In this document: positions 16,723-25,570 of the stretch, piece after piece
Position numbering within the stretch: the first letter of the stretch is position 1
Layout of the letters: each line of letters starts with the position of its first letter
The notes under the pieces: model-generated
The model's database searches: none
What the model was told of the DNA's origin: nothing
The model's input: the letters and a program-made list of their open reading frames with translations, nothing else
Virus record (IMG/VR): IMGVR_UViG_3300036851_000082
Coordinates: 1 to 38,284 of that record
Length of the DNA: 38,284 bases
Direction: 5' to 3' (one strand)
From: a virus
Position numbers and translations under genes: made by a program

Positions 16723-17862
16723 GTGGTCACGAGCGTCGACCTAGCGCCCCCGCTGCCGCGCTATAACGAGCTCACGGTTAAGCCATCCATCGGCGAAGGC
16801 GACGCGATCGAATCGCGGCCGATGCGTAACTGGATGGCGGGCATTTCCAACGTCATCGCCAGCATTCTTGCTGACGGGCAAACGTTCGCGCTCCAAGCTA
16901 ACCGCCAGCTTCGCAACATCCTATACAACGGCGCATTCAACGTGTGGCAGCGCGGCGTTACCGGCTTCACGTCGGCGGCCGCGCCCGTCAATGGCCCCGA
17001 CCGTTGGCAAATCTTTCGTGGCGTCGGAGGTGCGACGCTGGCGCGCATCACATTTTTTAGCGACGCCATTCCCTATCTGTGCAGGATGCAGCGCACGGCG
17101 GCCGACGCGAGCCTCGTGGATATCTACCTCGGTCAATCGCTCGAAACGATCGACAGCGTCCCGCTTGCTGGTGCAACGGTGTCGCTGTCGTTCCAAGCGG
17201 CTGCGGGCGCTAATTATTCTGGCGGCGTGTTGACGGCGGTGGTGCGCTCTGGCACTGGCACCGATCAAAACATCTTTGGCGCATACACCGGAACGAATGA
17301 TTTTCTGACCATAACCGGAACGCTTACCGGGTCGCTGCAAACGTTCTCGGGCTCGGCTGTGGTGCCGGTTAATTGCAACGAGCTTGGTGTGTATTTCTTT
17401 TACACGCCCAGCGGTGTCGCCGGCGCAAACGACTACGTCGACTTTGCGCAGGTTCAACTCGAAGTGGCGCCAGCGGCTACGCCATTCGAGTATCGGCAAT
17501 TCAACGACGAGCTCGCGCGCTGCCAGCGCTATTTTCAGAAGTCGTACGACTACCCGACGGCGCCGGCGACGATCATTGCATTTGGGTGCGTCATGTATCG
17601 CGTGCAGATCGCCGGCGTTGCCGCCGGATGGACGCAGCACGTTAGGTTTGCGCGACCGATGCGCGTGGCCCCGACTATCACGACCTACAACCCAGCGGCC
17701 GTTGGCGCCACGTGGTTCAACGCAACCGCGGCCGCCAATTCCGGCGCGGCGGCGCTCGTCAACACCGGCGATAGCGGGATCAACATTCGCAATCCGCAAG
17801 TCGTCGGCGATGCCGTGGGCAACGAGATCGAAATTCACTGGTCCGCGGATGCGGAGCTCTGA
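16723..17862 (+). CDS. tail fibre-type protein
   Basis: 379 residues from GTG 16723, two bases after the gp10-like stop. The motif set NGAFNVWQRGVTGF...GPDRWQIFRG, then VSLSFQA, and FAQVQLEVAPAATPFEYRQFNDELARCQRYFQKSYDY is a familiar carbohydrate-binding-type layout in phage tail and fibre proteins. The last 100 residues are strand-rich. Its place after the gp10-like adaptor, where P22 has the gp26 needle gene, suggests a tail-tip or fibre role. Confidence 0.8.
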   Translation: MVTSVDLAPPLPRYNELTVKPSIGEGDAIESRPMRNWMAGISNVIASILADGQTFALQANRQLRNILYNGAFNVWQRGVTGFTSAAAPVNGPDRWQIFRGVGGATLARITFFSDAIPYLCRMQRTAADASLVDIYLGQSLETIDSVPLAGATVSLSFQAAAGANYSGGVLTAVVRSGTGTDQNIFGAYTGTNDFLTITGTLTGSLQTFSGSAVVPVNCNELGVYFFYTPSGVAGANDYVDFAQVQLEVAPAATPFEYRQFNDELARCQRYFQKSYDYPTAPATIIAFGCVMYRVQIAGVAAGWTQHVRFARPMRVAPTITTYNPAAVGATWFNATAAANSGAAALVNTGDSGINIRNPQVVGDAVGNEIEIHWSADAEL

Positions 17863-17864
17863 GC

Positions 17865-18668
17865 ATGCCAACACTCGCCGAAATCGCCGCATCACTGGCT
17901 GAACAGCGTCGCAATGCCGCCAACGCATACGACCCGTCGCGCTACGGCAACGAGCGCGCGGGCATGCCGGACAGCCCGTGGCAATTCGACACGAACGGCG
18001 AGCTTTACTTCGACTCGTCGCGCATCAAAGCGCCGACGCTAGACGCGGCCCTGTACGGAATCTCGCCGACGAGCGGCGCCGAAACCGGCAGCAGCTACGC
18101 CGAAGCGCAACAGCAACTCGCGCGCATCCGGCGGTTCGATCCGAACGCGACGCTCGGGGCGAATCAGTACGGCGGCGGTGGCGAGGGTGGCGGCGGCGGC
18201 TTCGAGTCCTACACGCTCAATTTTGATCAATCGAAAGTGCCACAACCAAAAATCCCTGGGCTGCGCAATTTCGGAGGGTATGGCGCCGACCGATTGCGCA
18301 ACCCGAACGCCGCTATCGATGATCCCAACTACGGCCCGATGACGTCGAATGCGAACGTCGTCGACTACGCCAACGCGCCCGGCCTCGCCGACATCATCGG
18401 ACCCATCGTTGTGGCGGCCGCGACCGGCATCGGCGCCGGCGGCCTCTCGGGGCTACTCGGCGGCGCGTCGTCTGCGAATCCGATCGGCGCCGGCGTGGCG
18501 AACGCGCTGCCGGGTGTTGCGCGTGCGGCAGGTAACGAAGATTGGCTCGGCGCTCTGTTGTCATCGCTGCCGGTCGCGGGTAGCGCCGCCGGCATTCCAT
18601 CGTATCTCACGAGCGGCGGCACCACGCTCGCACGCATTCTCTCAGGCAAGCGGCAACGCGGAGGTTAA
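17865..18668 (+). CDS. probable internal virion / needle-region protein
   Basis: 267 residues. The N-terminal 100 residues are Asn/Ala/Arg-rich, followed by a Gly-rich stretch (18172-18208) and, from about residue 165, a Gly/Ala-rich hydrophobic region (LADIIGPIVVAAATGIGAGGLSGLLGG-type) that could insert in a membrane. This profile fits a podovirus ejection or internal head protein. No family is recognised. Directly precedes another Gly-rich gene. Confidence 0.65.
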   Translation: MPTLAEIAASLAEQRRNAANAYDPSRYGNERAGMPDSPWQFDTNGELYFDSSRIKAPTLDAALYGISPTSGAETGSSYAEAQQQLARIRRFDPNATLGANQYGGGGEGGGGGFESYTLNFDQSKVPQPKIPGLRNFGGYGADRLRNPNAAIDDPNYGPMTSNANVVDYANAPGLADIIGPIVVAAATGIGAGGLSGLLGGASSANPIGAGVANALPGVARAAGNEDWLGALLSSLPVAGSAAGIPSYLTSGGTTLARILSGKRQRGG

Positions 18669-18670
18669 AA

Positions 18671-19333
18671 GTGGGCGAAGATGATTATTCGTGGCTGATG
18701 GATATTTTCGCCGGCGGCGGTGGCAGCGAGACCTTGTCGCCTGAGGCGTGGAATGCGATTCTCGGAATGACGGGCTCGCCGTTGCTGCCCGCGGCCGACG
18801 CACCCGGCGGCACTGATTGGCTCAATGAAATACTTGGCAATCTGAGCCTACCCGATCTCCCTGACCCGAGCACAGAGCTTGCCGGCGGCAGCACCGCACC
18901 GGCGACCGGCCCAGGTACTAGCGGGCTCAATGCGCCGATCAGCGGTGGCGGTGGCGGTGGCGGTGGCGCGAGCGGAATTTCAAGTATCTTGCGCAGCCTC
19001 GGGCTCTCGAATGCCGACGGCAGCGCGAATCCGCTCGGCTGGCTCTCCATACTCGCGCCGCTGCTTGGCGGCGCGCTCGGCTACAACGCAGTGAATCGCG
19101 CGGGCGATCAAATGTCGAGCGCGGTGACTGACGCGAACGACTTCCTCAAAACGCAATTCGGGAACTCGGCGGCAGCGTTCGCGCCATTCGTCGATCTCGG
19201 GAAAACCGGCGCGGCACGCCTGGGCGCGTTGCCGCCGTCGAATCTCGCTGGTTCGTTCGGGCCGCTCGGCAGCGGCCGCGGCGTCGTCGGCCCCGGCGGA
19301 CGCAGCTTCGCGGCAATGATGAAAGGCGGTTGA
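18671..19333 (+). CDS. Gly-rich probable internal virion protein
   Basis: 220 residues from GTG 18671. Acidic start (GEDDYSWLMDIFAGGGG), a poly-Gly run at about 18948-18968 encoded by GGTGGC repeats, then a hydrophobic LGWLSILAPLLGGALGYNAVNRAG stretch that may be membrane-active. The last part, FLKTQFGNSAAAFAPFVDLGKTGAARL, resembles a motif in many phage proteins near tail genes. Likely travels in the virion and helps DNA ejection; inferred from composition and position. Confidence 0.65.
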   Translation: MGEDDYSWLMDIFAGGGGSETLSPEAWNAILGMTGSPLLPAADAPGGTDWLNEILGNLSLPDLPDPSTELAGGSTAPATGPGTSGLNAPISGGGGGGGGASGISSILRSLGLSNADGSANPLGWLSILAPLLGGALGYNAVNRAGDQMSSAVTDANDFLKTQFGNSAAAFAPFVDLGKTGAARLGALPPSNLAGSFGPLGSGRGVVGPGGRSFAAMMKGG

Positions 19334-19338
19334 AGATC

Positions 19339-20292
19339 ATGGCGTACGCATTCAACTCCGCGCTTGACGCGGCCGCAAACTATAACGCTTGGGTCGCGGC
19401 CGGGCGTCCGAACACTGATATGTACGGCAACACGCTCGACGTGCGCGGCGAGCCTATGGCGTCGAACGCGTGGGCGGGCGTCGACGCCGGCCTCACTGCG
19501 CAAGCGCAGCCCGGATATAAGCCCGGCGCGACGCCCGGCTACACGCTGCCCACGATCACGCCGACGCCGCTCTCGACGACGCCGGGCGCGACGATGCCGA
19601 CCGCGGGCGCGCTGCCAGCGAGCAACATACCGGGACCGCTCAACACGATCCCCGGACAACTCGGCGGCCCGGCGCCAGCGCCCGGTAGAACCACGCTCCC
19701 GCAAATCATGGGTCAGGCGCCGCCCGTGGGCACGCTCCCCGGCAATAGCGGCGGCGGCCAACTCGGCAGCGCCGGCTATCCGCTCGACGTTAACAAGTAC
19801 ATGGACCCGTCGGTCGCGTTTCGCCTGCAACTTGGAAAGGACGCGATCAGCAACGCCGCGGCCGCAACCGGCAACTACAAATCTGGCACGACGCTTAAAG
19901 ACCTGATGACGTTCGGGCAAAACCTCGCCAGCACCGAATACGGCAACGCGTTCAATCGTGCCACGGGGCAACAGCAGTTTGCGTACAACGCCGACGTCGG
20001 CGATCGTGATTTCGGATATCGCGCGGCGACCGGCGACCGCGACTACAACACGAATCTTGCGACGACGATGGCGCAACTCGGCCTCGGCGGCGCCAGCGGC
20101 CAAGCGGGCACGACGACGTCGCTCGCGCAAGCAATCGCCGCGAACCTCGCGACGCAGGGCGCGATTCAAGGCAATACGACGCTCGGCGGGTCGACCGCGA
20201 TCAACAACGCAATCTCGCAATTGCTCGCGAGCCTCGGGCAGTCGTCGACGCTATCGCAAATCATGGCCCGCATTCCGCAGACGCAGCCTTAA
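19339..20292 (+). CDS. probable internal virion protein with Pro/Thr-rich centre
   Basis: 317 residues. I chose ATG 19339 with AAAGGCGG upstream over a TTG at 19330. N-terminus ALDAAANYNAWVAAGRPNTD; centre Pro/Thr/Gly-rich (about 55-150); C-terminal half Ala/Gln/Thr-rich and predicted helical, with FGQNLASTEYGNAFNRATGQQQFAYNADVGDRDFGYRAATGDRDYNTNLA, a repeating A-x-GDRD-(F/Y) pattern. That repeat and the Ala-rich helices recall phage ejection proteins. No definite family. Confidence 0.65.
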   Translation: MAYAFNSALDAAANYNAWVAAGRPNTDMYGNTLDVRGEPMASNAWAGVDAGLTAQAQPGYKPGATPGYTLPTITPTPLSTTPGATMPTAGALPASNIPGPLNTIPGQLGGPAPAPGRTTLPQIMGQAPPVGTLPGNSGGGQLGSAGYPLDVNKYMDPSVAFRLQLGKDAISNAAAATGNYKSGTTLKDLMTFGQNLASTEYGNAFNRATGQQQFAYNADVGDRDFGYRAATGDRDYNTNLATTMAQLGLGGASGQAGTTTSLAQAIAANLATQGAIQGNTTLGGSTAINNAISQLLASLGQSSTLSQIMARIPQTQP

Positions 20293-20295
20293 GCC

Positions 20296-21756
20296 ATGCC
20301 AATCGACCCCAACGTACTGCTCAACCCGACCGGCATCGCGGCGCCGAATCCGCTCGCGCTGGCGATGCAGGGCCTTACGCTGTCGGACCTGCTGACGCGC
20401 GTGCAGGGCGGTCAAATGGATTTGGAAGGACGCCGCCAATCGCAGGCGCTGTGGAGCGATCCGGCGTTTATCGCTGCCGTGTCCGGCGGCGGCATGCCCG
20501 GCGGCGGCGATCCGGCCGCGCAGAACGGCGCCAGCGCCCCGCAAATGCCCCCGGGCATGTCTACCCCCTCGGGGCCGCCGGGAATGGCGCCAGCGCCCGG
20601 GAATCAAGCCGGCGACGGCTCGGGGGCGCCTTCGGGCTCTCTCGCCGACGCGCTGCGCCGCAACCCGATCGCTGCGCCGGCCGCGATCAAGGCCGCCAAC
20701 GAGTTCGCGAAAACCCGCGCCGAGATGGCCGAGCAGATAGCGCGCACGGGCAAGCTCAACACCGAAACGAAAATCGCTGGCCTGACGAGCTTCGGCAATA
20801 CGGCCTTCGCGCTGGCGTCGCAAGAAAAACCGATAACGCCGATGCAGGCATCCATCCTCGTCGCACAAGCAAAATCGCTGGGCACGCCGCCGCTGATTAT
20901 GTCGACGATGCCGCCGCTCGAAGATCAGCAGGGCTTTCGCGAATGGGCGGCCACACTCGGAACCGCTGCAACGACGCCGGAACAGCAGACGAAGATTTGG
21001 GAAGTGCGGCAGACGACGCCGGGGAACGTGCGCGAGAAAGCAGCGCAGACGGCGAAGATAGAAACCGAAACCGCACAACTCCCGCGCGAGCTCGCGGCGC
21101 GGGAAATGAGCGCGCGCGCGTCGGCGACGAGTGCGGGCGCGGCCGCGACCAATGCCGCGACAAATCGCATGCAATACACCGACCCGCTGTTGCAGCACGT
21201 CGGCAACCCCGAGCAAGGCTTCGCCGCCTTCAACCCGAAGGAGGGCAGCTTCGGACAGGCGACAGCACCCGGACAAGCGAAACGTACGATGCAATCCGGC
21301 AACGCACTTGCGGTTATCGCGGAAGCGCGGCCGCTCATCAACATCGCAACCGGGAGCGGGGTCGGCGCGAGAGCCGACGAGGCGGCGGCGTTGATCGGGC
21401 GCAGCCCCGCGGGTGCCGATGCGATCGCCAAGCTTCGCGTATTGCAGGCCAATCTCATGATGAACCAACCCCGCATGGAAGGCCCGCAATCTGACAGAGA
21501 CGTACAGCTATACCGCGAGGCAGCGGGCAAGATCGGCGATCCAACGACGCCGCGCTCGCAAAAACTGGCGGCGCTTGATGCGATCGAAAACATTCATCGG
21601 CGCTATGTGAATAACCCGATGGGCACAGCGGCCGCGTCGACGACGCGGGTCGATACCCTGCCGAGCCCGAGCAGTGTCGCCGTCGGCACGATCGCGACGA
21701 GTGACAACGGCGTGAAGTGGCGCAACACCGGCACCGATTGGGTCAAGGTGCAGTAA
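20296..21756 (+). CDS. probable ejection / internal virion protein
   Basis: 486 residues. Starts with a segment LALAMQGLTLSDLLTRVQGGQMDLEGRR, has a Gly/Pro/Met-rich linker at about 70-110, then long Ala-rich helices with Lys/Glu heptads (AAIKAANEFAKTRAEMAEQIARTGKLNTETKIAGL; NVREKAAQTAKIETETAQLPRELAAREMSARAS). The C-terminal domain (NALAVIAEARPLI to YREAAGKIGDPTTPRSQKLAALDAIENIH) is compact, ending in a strand pair. The composition and operon place match P22 gp7/gp20/gp16-type ejection proteins. Confidence 0.7.
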   Translation: MPIDPNVLLNPTGIAAPNPLALAMQGLTLSDLLTRVQGGQMDLEGRRQSQALWSDPAFIAAVSGGGMPGGGDPAAQNGASAPQMPPGMSTPSGPPGMAPAPGNQAGDGSGAPSGSLADALRRNPIAAPAAIKAANEFAKTRAEMAEQIARTGKLNTETKIAGLTSFGNTAFALASQEKPITPMQASILVAQAKSLGTPPLIMSTMPPLEDQQGFREWAATLGTAATTPEQQTKIWEVRQTTPGNVREKAAQTAKIETETAQLPRELAAREMSARASATSAGAAATNAATNRMQYTDPLLQHVGNPEQGFAAFNPKEGSFGQATAPGQAKRTMQSGNALAVIAEARPLINIATGSGVGARADEAAALIGRSPAGADAIAKLRVLQANLMMNQPRMEGPQSDRDVQLYREAAGKIGDPTTPRSQKLAALDAIENIHRRYVNNPMGTAAASTTRVDTLPSPSSVAVGTIATSDNGVKWRNTGTDWVKVQ

Positions 21757-23372
21757 TGGGCTACACACTGCAACCGCCGACTGAAGCGCCGCCGAGCTCG
21801 CCGAGCAGCGGCCGCTATTCGTTGACCGCGCCGCCGGCCGTGAGCGATCCCACGGAGGGCATGAGCTTCCTCGAAAATCTACGCCTGGGCACCGGCAAGT
21901 CGTTCAACGACCTGGGTCTCGGCGCGCAACAACTCGCGGCGATGGTCGGCCTCGGCGATCCCGCGGCCGTGCAGGCGAAAATCGACGAGCAGCGTCGCCT
22001 CGATGCGCCGCTCATGAACACGGGCGGCGGCATGGCGGGTAACGTGATCGGCAACATTCTAACCGGCGCCCTCGTTCCGGGCGGTCAGGCGACAGTGCTC
22101 GGGCGCGTGCTCGCGGCCACGGCCGGCGGCGCCGCACAAGGCGCGCTGCAGCCGACGAGCGGCGATGAGAGTCGCGTCGCGAATACCGCGCTCGGGGCCG
22201 GCGCTAACGCCCTTGGCGCTGGCATCGCAGCCGGCGTCGGCCGCGCGCTTCGACCGTCGCAAGCGGCGACGCCAGAAATAGCGGCTGCGCAGCGCTTCGC
22301 GCAATCGCAAGGCAGCGGCCTATCGTTCGGCCAGTTGACCGGCAATGATCTCGTCAAGCGTCTCGAATTCTGGCTCGCGAAATTTCCGGGCGGGCGCGGA
22401 TGGTACGAGAGCCTGGGCGAAGCCCAACGCGGTGCCGTCGACAAGGCAATTGGCAGCATGAGCACCGTAACGGAAAAAAATATCGGCGGCGGCGCTACGA
22501 TTCGCAGCGCCGGCGAACAACTCAACAAATTGCAACAAGGCCGCGATTTCTTTTCCGACCCCGACTTTGTTAGCGCGCTGCGCTCGCTGCCCGATCAATT
22601 CAAGAATCTCGCTGGCGGCATGAAACCGAAGGGCGCGCTCGCTGCCGCAGCCGAGTATGCCGGGCGCGAGGGCGTGCCGAATCCGGCGCTTACTGCATTG
22701 GGCGCGACTGCGCGCGAGCAGGCGATTGCACAGGGCGTACCGGAAACGGTCGGCGGCGCAGCCGCGAAATTGCCGCCGGGCTCGTCGATTCCAATGGACG
22801 AGTACCAGACGATTCGCTCACAACTCGGGCGCTTGTCGCGCGGGGCCGCCGAAGGATCACCCGACGCCGTCGGCTACAAGGCGCTGCGAAAAGCTTTCGA
22901 CGAGGCGGCCGATCGTAGCTTGATGGCGCAGGGCGTCGAGGCGGGCTCGCTCGCGGAGGCGCGCAACGCCTACCAAGTGCAAACGCTCTTGCGGGGCGCA
23001 GAAGTGCAGGGCGCCGACGGCAGCGTTACCTATAGCCCGGTCAAGGCCGCGAACATCATCGATCGCGCAATCCGTGACGGCGATATCAAGAATCTGCCGA
23101 AGGAAACGCAGATGCGGCTTCGCGACCTGATGGCCTTCGGTCGCAGCGTCAAACCAGTGTCGACGAGCGGCACCGCAGAGAATTTGCTTGCGATGAAGCC
23201 AAGCGGTCTCGGCCTTATCAGCGGCGGCCTATCGCCGCTTGTGTGGGCCGCTAATCGCGCGTTGCAGTCCTTCGGGGAAGGCGTCGACGCGCCGATGACT
23301 GGCGCAACGCTCGCGCGGATTATGGCGACGCTGCCAGCGCCCGCCGCTATTAGCGCGTTCGCCGGCCAATGA
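21756..23372 (+). CDS. probable DNA ejection protein
   Basis: 538 residues; ATG shares its A with the preceding stop (TAATG). Residues 30-60 (MSFLENLRLGTGKSFNDLGLGAQQL) and the Gly/Ala-rich region about 95-165 (GGMAGNVIGNILTGALVPGG to ALGAGANALGAGIAAGVG) resemble DNA transfer proteins of podoviruses; two stretches could cross a membrane. The C-terminal 250 residues are mixed helical, with VKAANIIDRAIRDGDIKNLPKETQMRLRDLMAFG. Last of four or five candidate internal proteins, so probably forms part of the trans-envelope channel. Confidence 0.7.
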   Translation: MGYTLQPPTEAPPSSPSSGRYSLTAPPAVSDPTEGMSFLENLRLGTGKSFNDLGLGAQQLAAMVGLGDPAAVQAKIDEQRRLDAPLMNTGGGMAGNVIGNILTGALVPGGQATVLGRVLAATAGGAAQGALQPTSGDESRVANTALGAGANALGAGIAAGVGRALRPSQAATPEIAAAQRFAQSQGSGLSFGQLTGNDLVKRLEFWLAKFPGGRGWYESLGEAQRGAVDKAIGSMSTVTEKNIGGGATIRSAGEQLNKLQQGRDFFSDPDFVSALRSLPDQFKNLAGGMKPKGALAAAAEYAGREGVPNPALTALGATAREQAIAQGVPETVGGAAAKLPPGSSIPMDEYQTIRSQLGRLSRGAAEGSPDAVGYKALRKAFDEAADRSLMAQGVEAGSLAEARNAYQVQTLLRGAEVQGADGSVTYSPVKAANIIDRAIRDGDIKNLPKETQMRLRDLMAFGRSVKPVSTSGTAENLLAMKPSGLGLISGGLSPLVWAANRALQSFGEGVDAPMTGATLARIMATLPAPAAISAFAGQ

Positions 23373-23526
23373 ACGGCCAGCGATATGCGCGCTCGCGAAA
23401 CAGCGCATCGCGCACGCGGCCGGGCGGCAGCACGCGCCATAGCGCGCGCTTCGCGTACCACACGAGCAGCAGCAGCGGCACGAGCAAGAACGGTTTCAGC
23501 AAGCCCGCAAGAACAACGCTCGTCAT
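23350..23526 (-). CDS. small reverse-strand membrane protein
   Basis: 58 residues encoded against the late operon, in the only gap between the ejection genes and the tail spike. One strong membrane segment (VVLAGLLKPFLLVPLLLLVWYA) is followed by a positively charged tail (KRALWRVLPPGRVRDALFRERAYRWPF). Its end overlaps the last 23 bases of the ejection gene. Its opposite strand and placement resemble the P22 immI region and other morons in front of tail spikes; superinfection exclusion or a lysis accessory are possible, neither shown. A longer frame upstream (from 23661) overlaps the spike gene and is a shadow. Confidence 0.6.
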   Translation of the reverse strand: MTSVVLAGLLKPFLLVPLLLLVWYAKRALWRVLPPGRVRDALFRERAYRWPFIGRRTR

Positions 23527-23542
23527 GAGGGAGTCCCGATAG

Positions 23543-24571
23543 ATGGCAACGTCACTATACGCCGCCCCGCTCGGCAATCCGCGATTCAAGGCGTTTGTGC
23601 AGGCCACGGCGACCCCGCTCGTCGGCGGCAAGGTCGGAATTTTCATGGCGGGCACGAACACGCCCGACGCGTCCTACCCGACGTATCTCGATGCCATCGC
23701 GGGTACGAACGCGAACACGAACCCGGTCATTCTCGACGCCAATGGCGAGGCGACGATATTCCTGCAAGTCGGGCGCCTGTACAAGATCGTCTTGCAAGAC
23801 TCGGCCAGCGTGACCTATTGGACGGTCGACAACGTCAACCCGGCGCAGGGCTTCGCGCTGCCGAACAATCCGCTCACTCCTGGCGAGTGGGCGCTGTTCG
23901 GCACCGCGGCGAATGGGCAAATCGCTTTTGCGAGCGCGGTCTCGTTCACGCTCATTGGCGTCGACGCGACGGCGACGTTTCACGCGGGCCGGCGCGTGCG
24001 CACGTCGAACAACGGAGGCACGATTTACTCGACGGTCGTTTCGTCGGCCTTCGCCGCCGGCAATACAACCGTCACCGTCATCAACGACTCCGGCGTTATC
24101 GACGTCGGCCTGTCGCAAGTGTTCTATGGGATCGAATCGTACATAAACCCGTCCTATCTCGATCCGCGCACGGCGCTAGAAGTGGTCAAGAACGGCAACC
24201 AAGTAGGCTTCGCCGTGGCAACGCAAGTTGCTGCTTGGACGGTGCAGCTTGACGCGTTAAGCGAATGGAATGCCGGCCTCAACCGATGGGTCGCGAAATA
24301 TCCGGGGCGCTATCTCGTGATTCTGACGGTGGAAGCCTCGGACACCGGCGTAACGCAGCAAGTGTTGCCGCGCATTTTCAAAACCGGCGCCGACAACGGC
24401 GGCGCGGCTTGGTACACGCCCCCGGTCGCCAATCTTCACATAACGCCCGGCGGCCATCATGTTTTTCAATTGGCGGCCGGCGACTACATCGAAGCATTCG
24501 TACTCGGCACCGCTAACACAACCGTTTACGGGACCAACAGTACTGCGCTTTCGATCGTCCGCATTCCTTAA
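23543..24571 (+). CDS. tail spike / fibre with C1q-like knob
   Basis: 342 residues, ATG with GAGGGAG upstream. Residues 1-105 look like the head-binding domain of podovirus spikes: RFKAFVQATATPLVGGKVGIFMAGT, NPVILDANGEATIFLQVGRLYKIVLQDSAS, TVDNVNP. A central strand-rich region follows. The last 125 residues (ALSEWNAGLNRWVAKYPGRYLVILTVEASDTGVTQQVLPRIFKTG to GHHVFQLAAGDYIEAFVLGTAN and STALSIVRI) read as a C1q/TNF-like trimeric jelly roll, a frequent receptor-binding knob. No P22-type endorhamnosidase helix is visible. Confidence 0.8.
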   Translation: MATSLYAAPLGNPRFKAFVQATATPLVGGKVGIFMAGTNTPDASYPTYLDAIAGTNANTNPVILDANGEATIFLQVGRLYKIVLQDSASVTYWTVDNVNPAQGFALPNNPLTPGEWALFGTAANGQIAFASAVSFTLIGVDATATFHAGRRVRTSNNGGTIYSTVVSSAFAAGNTTVTVINDSGVIDVGLSQVFYGIESYINPSYLDPRTALEVVKNGNQVGFAVATQVAAWTVQLDALSEWNAGLNRWVAKYPGRYLVILTVEASDTGVTQQVLPRIFKTGADNGGAAWYTPPVANLHITPGGHHVFQLAAGDYIEAFVLGTANTTVYGTNSTALSIVRIP

Positions 24572-24583
24572 GGGATATGGACC

Positions 24584-25195
24584 GTGAATGTCGACGATGC
24601 CTTGCGCGCTGTCACCGGCGACGCCGAGCGCTGGCGCGCGCCGATTCTGTCAGCGTGCGCGCGCTTCGATATCGGCACCGATAAGCGCGTCGCCATGTTC
24701 CTAGCGCAGTGCGGGCACGAATCGAACGGGTTCCGCGATCTCTCCGAAAACCTCAACTATTCTGCCGCGGGCCTCTTGAAAACGTGGCCGAAGCGCTTCG
24801 ACGGCACCAGCGCCGCGCAGTACGCGCGGCAGCCCGAACGCATCGCAAATCACGTTTACGCAAACCGCATGGGCAACGGCGACGAGGCGAGCGGCGACGG
24901 GTGGCGCTACCGCGGCCGGGGCCTCTTGCAGATCACCTTTCGCGACAACTACCGCGAAATCGGCGACGAGCTCGGGCTCCCGCTAGAACACGAGCCCGAC
25001 ACAGTCGCAACGCCGGCGGTTGCAGCGCTCACGGCCGCGCGCTACTGGCATGCGACGCATTGCAACGAATACGCCGACCGCGGCGACTATCGCGCTATAT
25101 CCTCGATCATCAACACCGGGCACCCCGACGCCAGCATCATCAACGGCTACGAGGACCGGCTCGCGTGGCTGGAACGTACGGCGGCGGCCGTATGA
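24584..25195 (+). CDS. endolysin, glycoside hydrolase family 19 type
   Basis: 203 residues from GTG 24584. GH19 features: FLAQCGHESNGFRDLSENLNYSA, with two Glu (46 and 55) at the catalytic positions, then RQPERIANHVYANRMGNGDEASGDGWRYRGRGLLQITFRDNY, the diagnostic block for phage GH19 lysozyme-like enzymes. A C-terminal Ile/Asn-Gly-Tyr motif (SIINTGHPDASIINGYEDRL) completes the fold. It cleaves the glycan backbone of peptidoglycan at lysis. No signal peptide, so it needs a holin; a small membrane protein follows at 25239. Confidence 0.92.
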   Translation: MNVDDALRAVTGDAERWRAPILSACARFDIGTDKRVAMFLAQCGHESNGFRDLSENLNYSAAGLLKTWPKRFDGTSAAQYARQPERIANHVYANRMGNGDEASGDGWRYRGRGLLQITFRDNYREIGDELGLPLEHEPDTVATPAVAALTAARYWHATHCNEYADRGDYRAISSIINTGHPDASIINGYEDRLAWLERTAAAV

Positions 25196-25238
25196 GCAGG
25201 GCTTGCTATCGCAGTTAGTTTCTAGAAAGGGACAGGGA

Positions 25239-25391
25239 ATGAACGTCAACATCGGGCCGCTCGGCCTCACGCTTCTAGTGCTCGGCGTCATCGTGGCGAC
25301 CGTCATCGTCACGCGCAAGTGGCCCGCGATCGTCGCGCGGCTGCGCAAGCGCGCTGGCGTCGTCGAAACCCCACCAGAAAGCAAGCCATGA
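25239..25391 (+). CDS. small single-span membrane protein (holin-like or spanin-like)
   Basis: 50 residues, ATG preceded by AGGG at 25234-25237. One hydrophobic segment, PLGLTLLVLGVIVATVIVT, is followed by a basic cytoplasmic-type tail RKWPAIVARLRKR. Position immediately after the endolysin suggests a lysis role (pinholin- or inner-spanin-like), but it is shorter than most spanins and the topology is uncertain. Overlaps the next ORF by four bases. Confidence 0.65.
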   Translation: MNVNIGPLGLTLLVLGVIVATVIVTRKWPAIVARLRKRAGVVETPPESKP

Positions 25392-25570
25392 AACTCGGCG
25401 AACTACTCTCGTTTGTGACCGGCCGCGGCGCGAGCTCGACGCCGGCGGCGCCTGCTGTGCCAACCAATGACCGGCGCGCTTATCTCGACTACGTAGAAGT
25501 CGTGCAAGTGCAGGGCGGCCAACCGCTGAAATATCAGGAATGGATTGCCGCCGGGCGCCCGGCGAAGTGA
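25388..25570 (+). CDS. hypothetical small protein in lysis cluster
   Basis: 60 residues, ATGA overlap with the preceding gene. It is soluble, with a short N-terminal helix (KLGELLSFVTGRG), a Pro/Ala linker, and YLDYVEVVQVQGGQPLKYQEWIAAGRPAK at the end. The phrase WIAAGRP resembles AWVAAGRP in the protein at 19339, though this may be chance. No function evident. Confidence 0.65.
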   Translation: MKLGELLSFVTGRGASSTPAAPAVPTNDRRAYLDYVEVVQVQGGQPLKYQEWIAAGRPAK

